From: Proteromonas lacertae
Lineage: Eukaryota; Sar; Bigyra; Opalinata; Proteromonadidae
Direction: 5' to 3'
Assembly (NCBI GenBank): GCA_002245135.1
Contig: NGBS01000293.1
Coordinates: 434,001 to 498,000, forward strand
Length of the DNA stretch: 64,000 nucleotides
The position numbers were made by a program, and so were the translations under genes. The notes under the pieces were generated by a model, which saw only the letters and a program-made list of their open reading frames with translations, did no database searches and had not been told where the DNA came from. Shown here piece after piece: positions 1-10,058 of this stretch. Within the stretch, counting starts at the first letter, position 1, and the number at the start of each line of letters is the position of its first letter.

Positions 1-1013
1 CATTGTTAATCAAATGTTTATGTAATGGTAATGTGAATATAATAAGTGGTTTTGAAAAGTGTTTATTTCCATCATTTAATATCATCTTAAGAGATAAAAT
101 AACTGAATTTACACCTTATGTATATCAATTATTAGGTGAATTATTAGAATGTTATGGAAGCAATAATAATAATAATATAAATGATATATATAAAGATTTA
201 TATAATAAAATGATGATTCCCTCTGAATGGGATGATAAAGGCAATAATCCTCCAATGATTAAATATATAATTGCTTATTTAAAAATAGATGTAAATTATA
301 TAATTGCTAATAACTTATTAACAGCTACTTTGGGAATATTTCAAAGATTAATATCTATTAAATCAAGACATTTATATGGATTTGAATTGATTAATTGTAT
401 TATTGAAAGAATACCATATGAAAATATTAAAAGTTATTTGAGTGAAATTATCAAGATATTATTATTTAAAGCTCAAAATAGTAAAAATGATATTCAATTT
501 AGAATGGATGCTATAAGCAGCATATGTTTAATGATTGTAACTTATAAAGATGTGAATATAGTCATTAATGCGATTGAATCTATTCAAAATGGTTTATTTT
601 TGATGGTAATTAGTCAATTGTTTATTCCAATGATTCCTGAATTCTTAAATGAGAAATTAATTAGATGTTTAGTGGTTGGATTATGCTTATTATTCAGTAG
701 TGGCAAAATTGATGATAATACAGTGAAGATAGGAAGTAAAAATATTTTGAATTTGTTATTGAAGAATAATATAAGTGAAATAAAATCGATTGTTGAGAAT
801 GAGATGGAGAATAATGAGTCTATTGAAGAGATGGAATATAATTCAAATTATTCTAAATTGATGTATGCTAAAATAGATGAATCAGTATTATTTCCTGATT
901 TACCTGATACTACAAAGATATTTTCAAATTTCCTGTCTAATTTGGTTATACAAAATAAATATGAAGCTGATAATGAAGTGAAGGAATATTTAACTAAATA
1001 TCCTCCAAATTAA
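1..1013 (+). CDS. CSE1: Exportin-2 / CSE1 (importin-alpha re-exporter), C-terminal part
   Basis: This is the 3' end of a gene that enters from the left edge; the reading frame is open from base 3 to TAA at 1011-1013 (about 336 residues, no intron seen). Exportin-2 returns importin-alpha from nucleus to cytoplasm with RanGTP. The recognisable stretch is around residues 85-150 (IIAYLKIDVNYI, LGIFQRLISIKSRHLYGFEL, INCIIERIP), which matches the conserved HEAT-repeat block of CSE1 family proteins that in animals reads like LLQAYL, GVFQKLIASK and LNSIIEHMP. A later block (QLFIPMIPEFLNEKLIRCLVV) matches the family segment IIIPEIQKVSG. The acidic end with LPDLPDTTKIF also fits. Most of the protein (N-terminal two thirds) lies outside the window. 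Assignment rests on remembered family motifs, not on a search. Confidence 0.85.
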   Translation, partial: LLIKCLCNGNVNIISGFEKCLFPSFNIILRDKITEFTPYVYQLLGELLECYGSNNNNNINDIYKDLYNKMMIPSEWDDKGNNPPMIKYIIAYLKIDVNYIIANNLLTATLGIFQRLISIKSRHLYGFELINCIIERIPYENIKSYLSEIIKILLFKAQNSKNDIQFRMDAISSICLMIVTYKDVNIVINAIESIQNGLFLMVISQLFIPMIPEFLNEKLIRCLVVGLCLLFSSGKIDDNTVKIGSKNILNLLLKNNISEIKSIVENEMENNESIEEMEYNSNYSKLMYAKIDESVLFPDLPDTTKIFSNFLSNLVIQNKYEADNEVKEYLTKYPPN

Positions 1014-1127
1014 AATCATATTTCTGTTATTATATTCTTTTTTCTATTTTTACATTATATTTTTTCTTTACAAACAAACAAATATATATAAAGAATCATT
1101 TTTATAATTAGATATTTTCAGAAATTA

Positions 1128-2886
1128 TCAACTAAAAGCAGCTTTACGATATTCACTACCTTTGATATATCCATCGTAATATCCATTTTTTATATCTTCA
1201 CTATCATTTTCTTCATAAAATACATAAACTATATTATCATAACCATTTAGAAAACCTTCTCCATATCCACGTATATAGTCTTTACTCAATTCAACTTTTT
1301 TATCTTTTACTATTATCTTTTCTATTTTAATCTCTTTTCCAATTTCATTTAATTCTTTTATCTTCTTCTTTAATTCTTCATTTTCATCTTCGCTACATTT
1401 AATACTATCAATTTCCAGCTTTTTAAAACTATTCATCTTTGATATACCATCTATTAACTTTATTATATCTTCATACTTTACAAATTCTCCACGCATATTT
1501 AAATATTCCAAACATTCATATTTTTCGATGTTGTTTATAAAAGCATTTATATCACTTACATTATTACCATTTATATATAATTCTTTTAATTTTGGAACTT
1601 CACATAAACTTTTACATAACTCTTCAAATGCTTTGTCTCATATCTTACATTCATTTAAACTAAGAATCTCTAACTTTGATAAATGTTTTATATTTTTACA
1701 TAATTCATTTATATCCATTACAGCAATTAGATTATGATCAAATCGAAACTCTATTAATTCACTGAATTTATCTAAGTTCTTTATTATTTCATGATTACTT
1801 TTTATATATTGGCCATTATGTCTAAGACTTAATCTCTTTAATTTCATTAATTCACTTCCTCTTTCTGTTAATCTTTCAATTCCATTACTCAATATCTCAT
1901 CTTCATCTTTTATATCAAAATGACAGATTGTGCCTAACTTTAAACATTCGATTTCTATGGGAAGTATATCTATTAAATTAATCATTAAACTATTATTTAT
2001 TTCAATGTAACCGAATTTCAAATTCTTTAAGTTCTTCAATCCACCTATTTCATTTATTAGCTCACTATTTATATTATCATCAGAATCTATCAATTCCAAA
2101 TTTTCTAGATTTTCTTTATTTGGTAATGCACATAGTATTTTCTTTACAGAATCACAACCAAATGGGTTAATTATTAAACTCTTTAGTTTCTTTAATTCAC
2201 ATATCTTATCTTTCAGCTCATTATAAGTATTTGTACTTTTATCATATGTGAAAATATGATGTAATTCTAAATTTATTATATTACATAAATTCACATCTTC
2301 GAATAAAGATTTCATTGACCCATTCTTAAAGTAATAAAAATTGATGGATAGATCTTCAAGATTAGGAGAATTCTTTAATAGACTATTTATAAATTTTATA
2401 GCATTCTCACTTACATGTGGAATACGTACTATTCATTTATAACATTATATTAAAATATATTTATACTGTCTAGTTTCAACTTTTTTAAATTCTTATGCAA
2501 TTCATTCTTGTATTCATTAAAACATTCATCTATACCACATTGATTTGGTAACTCACATCTTATACTTATTTCACTCAAGTCACTTAGATTGGTTGCATAT
2601 TTGAACAAATTACGAATATCATCACTATTTAATTCACCACCACTATCATTTAACCATTTCGCTGCATCACAATACTCTAAAACATAAAAATTACACAAAA
2701 TACTAACATACTCTTTTTTAACTCATCTTCACATTCAGCACTCATCAATCCATTCTCATCGGATTTTCCATCACCTATGTTGTTAAAAATAAACTACTTA
2801 CTAAAACTATCTCTCTTTAACATATCTCTGTTCACTTCATTATAGGAATCTTCTTCAATTAAAGTGAAATCTATTTCAGTTGACAT
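1128..2886 (-). pseudogene. Leucine-rich-repeat (RNI-like) protein gene with one premature TGA
   Basis: I read four exons on the minus strand: ATG at 2886-2884, introns 2775-2801 (27 nt), 2677-2711 (35 nt) and 2429-2466 (38 nt), each GTA...TAG or GTAAG...TAG and all joining in frame. The exons total 1659 nt (553 codons). The product is a string of irregular leucine-rich repeats (motifs such as LENLELIDSD, LKRLSLRHNG, LKELYINGNN), followed by a Lys/Glu-rich tail with tyrosine-rich GYGEGF/GYYDGY repeats. One in-frame TGA at 1638-1640 falls inside a repeat where the neighbouring gene has Gly (pattern IG[D/K]KG). A GGA to TGA change is the simplest explanation. The frame stays open for 170 codons after it, so the loss is recent, or it is a sequence error. 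No signal peptide or TM segment seen. Function unknown; perhaps a protein-binding scaffold. Confidence 0.7.
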
Positions 2887-3113
2887 TATTTCTAACACAC
2901 AATGTAGAAAAAGAAATTAGAAATAGAAGAAAAGAGTATAGTTAATAAATATAATTATAATATTCAAAACATCGTAAAATGTTCAGTTATCTATTTTTTA
3001 AAAACTTAAAATATCTCGATAATCAGCTTCATTTAGCATAAAATTATTTAATAAATATTAACAGAGAATAAATATCAAAATAATAAATCAATAATAATAA
3101 AAAGCATGCTTAT

Positions 3114-4855
3114 TCAATTGTTAACATCTTTTGGATGTTTTTCTTTCATACTTCTTTTAAAATCTTCATAATTTAGCATATCATTTCCTTCTATATTTAA
3201 TTCCTTTAATTTACTACATTTATAAAGACTGTTTATCAGTATTTCTCCTCCATTATCATCTATTCCAATATTTACTAATCTTAACGTATGTAAATTTGGA
3301 ATTCTATCTAAATAGTCACACAGATTACTTACTCCTTTATTACCAATATTATTATCTATTTTTATAATAACACTATAAATACTGGAAATCTTTAAATCAC
3401 CTAAATTTGGAATATCTTTGAAATGTGAAGCTAAATAATGCATGTCAATATCTTCTAATTCACATTCTATTCAAAAAAAAAAAACACATAACAATAATAA
3501 ATAAATAAATATATATATATACCTCCTAATCCAAGTGTAGTTAATTTTGGAATGAAATGTAGATTTTCACAGAATACTCTTAATCCACCTTTACCAATTT
3601 TATTATCACTTAATTCTAATTCTTCCAAATTTGGAAAGAATTTTAAACATTCTGAGAATATATTTAATCCAACTGAAGTTACATTATTCACTGTAAGAAT
3701 ATAATTATCACAGTATATATTATACCACTAATATCAATATAATTTACATTATTCATTAATTTGCAGCATATATACTTCATTCCATCATCTCCCATCTCAA
3801 CTAATTATTATTATTATATTCAATGATTATATTCTTATACAATTACTGAAATATAATCCACTTTCATTTTCTTTTAATTTATCAATTTCACTATCAATAT
3901 GTTTCTCTATTCAAAAATATTATATAAGGTTATACTCTTATCTTCATCAATCTTTAAATCTTCATCAGCAAAAGGAATTACTGGAAGTTCTAGATTATTG
4001 ATTTCTATTCCATTAATATGATTATGTTATATACTTTCCAATTCCTCCAATATTTTATCAAGTTCTAAACGATCTTTCTTTTCTTTAACAAGTATTTTTT
4101 CTAAAAATAAGTTAGATTTATCACTATCTTTACATTCTAATGGCTTATATTCTATGTTTCGAATATTATCAATTGTCTCAGATATGTTTTCACCAATAAA
4201 AGCATATTTACCACTCACAATATAATAGAATATTAAACCAAAACTCCAAATATCACTTGATTTATTTAACTCTTTTCCTAATAATTCATCATAACAAACA
4301 AAACATAAATCCTCTATATTCAAATATCCTCTTATCATTCCTTCTCTTCCTTTGTATAACAGATTATTACAATAATCATTAATTATTACTTCATTTTCAT
4401 CATTCAAAAAGATATTAGGATGGTTTTAAATCACTGTGAATTGTATTATTTTCATGTAAACTCTTTAATACCATTAATATTCCATTTAATATTTCGAATA
4501 CACCACTCTCTTCAAAGTATTTCACAGGATTTATTCTATCTAAATGAGTATCACATTCTCTTATCACTCTATATAAACAATTTCCATCTTTTTCGATATT
4601 TTTATATTCCATCAAACCTATTAATTTCATACCATTTATCCTTTTCATCCTATTTACTACACTATCAACTACTTTTTGATCTAACATGTTAACATCCATT
4701 TCTTTTAATAAATATTTCTTTGATTCATCTTTTTTATCTTTAATTTCGTATATTCCATTGTAATTTTGTGGATTTACTAACTATTACAAAACAATAAATA
4801 GTAACTTATATACTTCATAATTATTTTTATTCAACCATGAATTAAGTGATTCCAT
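3114..4855 (-). CDS. Protein kinase-like domain fused to leucine-rich repeats (one apparent frameshift)
   Basis: ATG at 4855-4853 begins a short exon (MESLNSWLNKNNYE), followed by a GTATA...TAG intron and a kinase-like domain. It contains a candidate ATP-anchoring Lys (YLLKEMDVN), the catalytic loop HSDLKPSN (HRD is HSD, with Asp kept), a degenerate DFG (NDYC) and a clear DxWSxG subdomain IX (SSDIWSFGLIFYYI). A one-base surplus at about 4413, directly after HSDLKPS, breaks the frame; the other frame continues exactly with the expected Asn-Ile. After the kinase come small exons, then RNI-type leucine-rich repeats (NLEELELSDNKIGKGG, KLTTLGLGG, NLHTLRLVN), ending at TAA 3114. Intron junctions at about 4000, 3900, 3830, 3690 and 3530 join in frame. 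Kinase-first, LRR-last is the reverse of plant receptor kinases and there is no TM segment, so it is probably cytosolic. The LRRs resemble those of the gene at 1128-2886. Confidence 0.7.
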
Positions 4856-5008
4856 TATGTCAAATCAATAATAAGCTATGTTAAGTGAGTATTTACTTAA
4901 AAGAAATTCAAGCTTGTAACTAAGCTTGAGAATTTTCTTTTTTTCTTTTTTTCTTTTCTTAACTAATACAGTTAAGTAGTTTTTAAATTCACAAATACAG
5001 TAAATAGA

Positions 5009-5736
5009 ATGTCAAAACCAACAAAAGAAGAAGTAGCAAGTCTTTTTGATAAGTATTCAGAAACTTTTGACGAAAGACCATTTTCAAAAGTCATATCTCA
5101 ACTATTTGTGGATATAATAGACAAGCTTGATTTATTAAAACCAGAATATGAATGTTTAGTATGTTTTTATGATTTTAGTGAAATAATTAGGAATTTGGAG
5201 TTGGAACTGGTAATTTCCCCTTTCATATAATCGACAAAGTAAAACATGTTCATGGAATTGATTCTTCAGAAGGAATGTTAGAAAAATTTAAAGAAAAAAT
5301 CGAAAAATCACATTATGAGGATAAAATGAGTTATGAATGTGTATTTCTAGAAAAAACAAATCAATTGAATAAAACATTTGATTGTGTATATGCTCAACTT
5401 ACTGCTCACCATGTTGAAGATTTGAATAATCTGTTCAACATACTTGTATAATTTATTATAATATAATAATTATAGTCTTCTCATTTAAAACCTGGAGGTT
5501 TATTCTTTTTAAGTGAATTTGAAAAATCAGATATTTCCCATTTATTCCACAGTGATCCTACAACAGTATTTCATCCAGGTATGATTGCTGATGACATTCA
5601 TACGTATATGAAGAACAATGGAATTGAACCATGTGAACCTGTTCGATTTAGAGTTGATAAAGAAAGTACTTTACCAAGTGGAGAGAAGAAGACTATGAAC
5701 CATGGAATGATATTCTTCTATGGTTATAAAAAGTAA
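5009..5736 (+). CDS. Class I SAM-dependent methyltransferase
   Basis: Three exons: 5009-5158, 5191-5445 and 5476-5736, with introns of 32 and 30 nt (GTATG...TTAG and GTATAA...ATAG). Together they encode 221 residues. The first junction restores motif I, EFGVGTGNF (the glycine-rich SAM-binding loop after beta-1), and the next strand ends in the acidic residue of motif II, HGIDSSEGML. DCVYAQLTAHHVED fits motif IV, and LKPGGLFFLSEFEK is the classic strand before motif VI. This is the Methyltransf_11/25-like fold; the substrate (small molecule, lipid or protein) cannot be told. No signal peptide or membrane segment is seen, so it should be cytosolic. Without the introns the track looks like a 73-residue fragment, so the splice model is what makes it a gene. 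Confidence 0.85.
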
Positions 5737-5798
5737 GATAGTTATACTTTTGATTTTATCTTCATTGATTGTGTTGAAAAATGAAAAACAAAAATTTC

Positions 5799-5879
5799 GT
5801 CAGACGCAGGATTCGAACCTACGCGGGCAGAGCCCATCAGATTTCAAGTCTGACTCCTTAACCACTCGGACAGCCTGAC
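5799..5879 (-). tRNA. tRNA-Ser (anticodon UGA)
   Basis: Read on the minus strand, the 81-nt segment has a 7-bp acceptor stem (GTCAGGC with GTCTGAC, one G-T pair), the class II D-arm GTCCGAGTGGTTAAGGAG, and an anticodon stem CAGAC/ATCTG holding loop TTGAAAT with anticodon TGA. A long variable arm (GGGCTCTGCCC) and a T-arm with GGTTCGAATCC follow. The A and B box promoter motifs are intact. No intron is visible. A run of T after gaaattttt on the minus strand gives a Pol III terminator. Confidence 0.97.
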
Positions 5880-5968
5880 ACGGAATTTTTGATTCAAAGT
5901 GTCTGTATGAGTATATTGATAAAAAGAAGAAACGAGTATTTTTTTTGCATTTTTCATTTTAAATTTTA

Positions 5969-6979
5969 ATGCCAACAACCGAAGAATATTTTCAAAGAAT
6001 GTATAGTAGTACAATATTTATGCAATGATAGATGTTCTGATCAGTTGCAATTAAAAGATCTAGTTTCATTTATGGAATTAGTTGTTTCTGATCCAAATGT
6101 AATACCTCTATGTCAGCAGGCATTTGAAACTAATGCAACGGACGTACAATTTAAAGTATTAATCATTATTCTATCGAAAATAGTCTTTAATGATTTGGGG
6201 TAAAGTAATACTACGTAAATGGAACACATTTACACAGAGCAATTTAGAGAATATGTTGAATTATTTCTTTACAACAATATCATTTTTTTGAGAGAAATTA
6301 CAAGATTAACCTTAATCCAATATAATTAATTAATAATCAAAGTTTACAACAAGCGGTAATAGACAAAATATTTCTAAATATAACGACAATATGGAAGAAA
6401 TTATGGTATTCCAATCAAAATTATGTCGATCTTCAATTCAATAACCAAGTTGATTTATTATGTAAAGAGAATAACTATCGAACAATGTTCTTATGTTTAA
6501 AAATGATGAAAACAACTATTGAAACATTTAACAACAATAATGAATATGAATTACATACTTCCAGTGAAAATCAATTGAAATTGTTTAAATATAGTTGTGA
6601 GAATTATTATTATAAGATTATACTAATATCTAAGCAATTCTTTGAATTATTAATCACTCAATTAAAACAGTTAAATTCATTAAAATCATCTGATGCTATT
6701 AATAATATTAACGCATATAATGTGAATGATTTGATGAGAGAAATATTTCGTTTATTTCAAACTATGTTTGAGAATTCAAACCCTCAAATATTAATCAATT
6801 CAAATAATAATAACAGTGATAATAATAATAATAATAATAATGAATATTATATGAAGATATACCCGAGTTGGTCAAATGAGATATTTAGTATAATGAGTTA
6901 TTTAGTTGAAATATATAATGAATTAATAAGAATGAAAGATTTTGATCATATTGAAGCTTTATTTAATTTATTCATTCAA

Positions 6980-7025
<46 letters not shown>

Positions 7026-9767
7026 TTTATATTATTATTATTATTATTTAGCTTGCATCTGCTCAAGGAGAAATATTCAAAAATAATGAATATCCACTTA
7101 AATACTTGCAAACACTAATACAAATATATATAAAAATGATTTCAGTTGAAAATGTTGAAATGGATGGAGACATTGAAATTCAATGTAATTTGTATTTATC
7201 CATCAGCGAATATGTAAATAAAATATCCAATAATTTTACTATCTTTTTATTATCACAAATTCCAGAATATGAAAGTTTCATTAAGTCATTTATTCAGATG
7301 GTTATTACAATGTGGCAGTTAACTTCAAAATCAATTGAAAGTGAGAATCTTACGCAGTTTGAAACATATTCTCAATATAATGCAGAATGTTTTGAATATA
7401 ATATTAATTCATTATCACATTTTCTTATATATGAAGTATATTATATATATATATTAATATATTTTATTTTCTATTATAGAATTCACATAAAGATCCAAAT
7501 ATAGTAAATATTGCCAAGTATTTATTTACTACAATTTGTCAGTCAATGATAGTGATTAAAGTAAATTCAATAGAGTTAGTAAATGAAGAATATTTTCGTG
7601 AAGACATAATTGATGAAAATGTATATTTTATATATTAATATTGTTATGTTTTTAATAGTTAATTTATTTGGGATTAATCGGAAGATTATGTATTGAAGAT
7701 GCATTAGAATATTTAGCAACAATTCATACATCAATAATCAGTCAAATTTCCATATTAACTTCTACAACAATTAGTGAATCAGATACAAACATTTTCTGGG
7801 AGAAATGCTATTGGTTATTTACATTTATAATGTATTTAACAACTGATGAATGTGAAGGTGAAATACCATTAATTCCACATGTATTATTATTATTATTATT
7901 TTAATAGTTGATAAATGAATATAGTTCGAAATACACAAACCTATCTGAAGATAAATTCGTTCAGTTTATGAATATAGTGATTAAAAGTTATTGTGATTTA
8001 TTTCTTACTCCTTACCTTAATTCTAGTGATATTGTAGTTGAACAATATTTTAAATTCTTAGCTCGTTTCTTAAAGACTTATTTTTATTGTGATTTATCAA
8101 ATTATTGTAATTCTGTAAGTCAAAATATTATTCTAAGTTATGGAAGAATTGATGATACAAATATCAATATTGAAGTATTATATTAATATATAAATAATGT
8201 TTATATTTATAGTTTGTTGATTATATAATTACATTCATTTCCAAAAGTCTTATCAATTTTGAAGATGAAGTTATATCAGGAAGAATTATCGATTGTTTAG
8301 ATTATTTTTTACACAATATAAAATCAATAAAAACATCAGTAGTTCAACTACAATCATTTCAACTTTTAACTACTTCATTATTGTTATTATTCCATTCTAA
8401 AACATCACAACTTACACTCAATATTCCAATCCAACATAGTCAATTAAAACTGAAGAATTTGAGTGATGATTCAATATCTAAATTGTGCAAGATTATCATT
8501 CCATTTTATGATGAAACTGTGATAAAACAAATGATAAATCACATTATTGTAGCATTTTTAGAGTTTTATGTGAAAATGGAAACTAATAATCAATATATAG
8601 GTAGAAACAGAGATAAACTGATATTATATTTAACAATTCTATCAAACATGTTTGAAATGAAAGTGAATAATTTTGAATCAGTTGTTTTGCCTTTGATTTT
8701 TCCAATATTTGAGAAGTTTTCAACAATTTTAAATCATTTTCCTTCTGATGAAATTGTTTTGAAAAGATATTGAAAATATATTATTCATTACTTAATAACA
8801 ATGTATAATCATTCATTTTTATTATGTTTAAATAGTTTTATTCAATCACTCCTGAAGAATTAAGAATGATTATCATAATTCTATCCGTTTTATTCGATCA
8901 ATATGTAAAGAATTATCCACCCAATCAAAATATCTCAAAAGATAAAGAATTCGCATTATATAAACGATTAAAATTAATAATAAAAATAGAAAATTGTCTT
9001 TTAGACAATTGTAGAATGGGAATTAATGATATAAATCTATCAAATGAGTTGAAATTATTAATATTAAAAGGATTTCATATTATTCTTTTTTCCACAAATC
9101 AAGGTATATTGTATTATACAAAGTTATATTTACCATTTTATTCCTTGATCAGAGATATTTCTCAAATATTACCAACAGAATTGTTGAATTCATTATCTTT
9201 GGAATTATTTAAGTTGTTAATGGAAAAGATCGAGTTTGGCTTGAATTCTCCATCTTATAAGTTGGTTTATTATTCATTAGAATCCTTTGCATCTATTTTA
9301 TCATCTCATGTAAAGTTGGTACTGGAAAATAAACAGCTTGTTAATCAAAATTCTGTTGGTTTATATACACTTATTCAATCAATTCCAAGTATAATAATAT
9401 AATATTTATTTTACTATTTTTCAATAGATTTTTTCTCTGTTTATTTACTATTTGTGCTTCATTTAATGATTAAAGAAGTTTGGTCTGATAGTATCATTGA
9501 ACCAGCTGCTAATGTCATTTTAATATTAATCATTTGTGATCAAGTATAGATTTATTTATATTGTAATATTTATATAATTAGAATGAATTTAAAAACTTTC
9601 CTGTTAAATTTATAGAAAATGAAAAGCTATTTGCTCATGAAAAAGAGGTTATGGATGAATTTAATAAATTGCTGTTAAATGTGCAACTAAACCTTGACAA
9701 AAACAATCAAGCTATTTTCCAAGAGAATTTAAAACAGTTTGTGTGGAATATAAAGTCATTATTGTAA
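5969..9767 (+). CDS. XPO4: Exportin-4-like importin-beta family receptor, many short introns
   Basis: A gene of at least ten exons starting ATG 5969 (MPTTEEYFQR) and ending TAA 9765-9767. Intron 1 is at about 5994-6026, and intron 2 joins ...ATDVQFK to SLMIWGKVILRKWNTF. The latter resembles the importin-beta N-terminal motif in which CQxxLExS...VQFQAA...REW is typical. Downstream exons (about 6345-6979, 7052-7433, 7661-7884, 7908-8180, 8212-8771, 8836-9390 and on) are all helical HEAT-like sequence. The C-terminal segment LMEKIEFGLNSPSYKLVYYSLESFA resembles the exportin-4 block around SLELGMTSMS...QLCLEAL, and WLFTFIMYLTTDECEGEIPLIP resembles its LADE.EGETPLIP segment. Exportin-4 carries cargoes such as eIF5A and Smad3 in animals. 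The family call rests on recalled motifs; exportin-7 or RanBP17 is the main alternative. One intron consists almost wholly of a (TA)n repeat. Confidence 0.7.
6980..7051 (+). repeat. (TA)n + (ATT)n microsatellite forming a whole intron of the exportin-4-like gene
   Basis: The 5' splice site GT at 6980 is the first step of about 21 TA dinucleotides, which are followed by a short pyrimidine stretch and about five ATT units ending in TTTAG at 7051. The flanking exons read ...LFNLFIQ and LASAQGEIF. Repeat length change would alter intron length but not the coding sequence. Confidence 0.85.
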
Positions 9768-10058
9768 TTGTTATTTGATTTATGTTACTGCTATTCTCTA
9801 ATGGTGTATAAAAAATGTTGTATAAATCATAATGACATTTTTGGGATGTTCATTTAGTTCTACATAATTATTTCCTTCATTTTCAATATAATAGTGGTTA
9901 TTATAGTATATTAAGATATAAATAAAATAATGCTAATGGTGCTGCCATTTGTAATACCATATTATCTATTTTTAATGAAAAAAAATGTTTTAAATAAAAT
10001 AGGCTTGAGAAGAGTTTGGTTTCAAAGTTGTAATTAAAAATTCAATTTTGAAATACTT

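Noticed and set aside
1638-1640. TGA as a sense codon
   Set aside because: TGA is the natural stop of both ABC transporters and other genes here, so this TGA is more simply a nonsense mutation or error.
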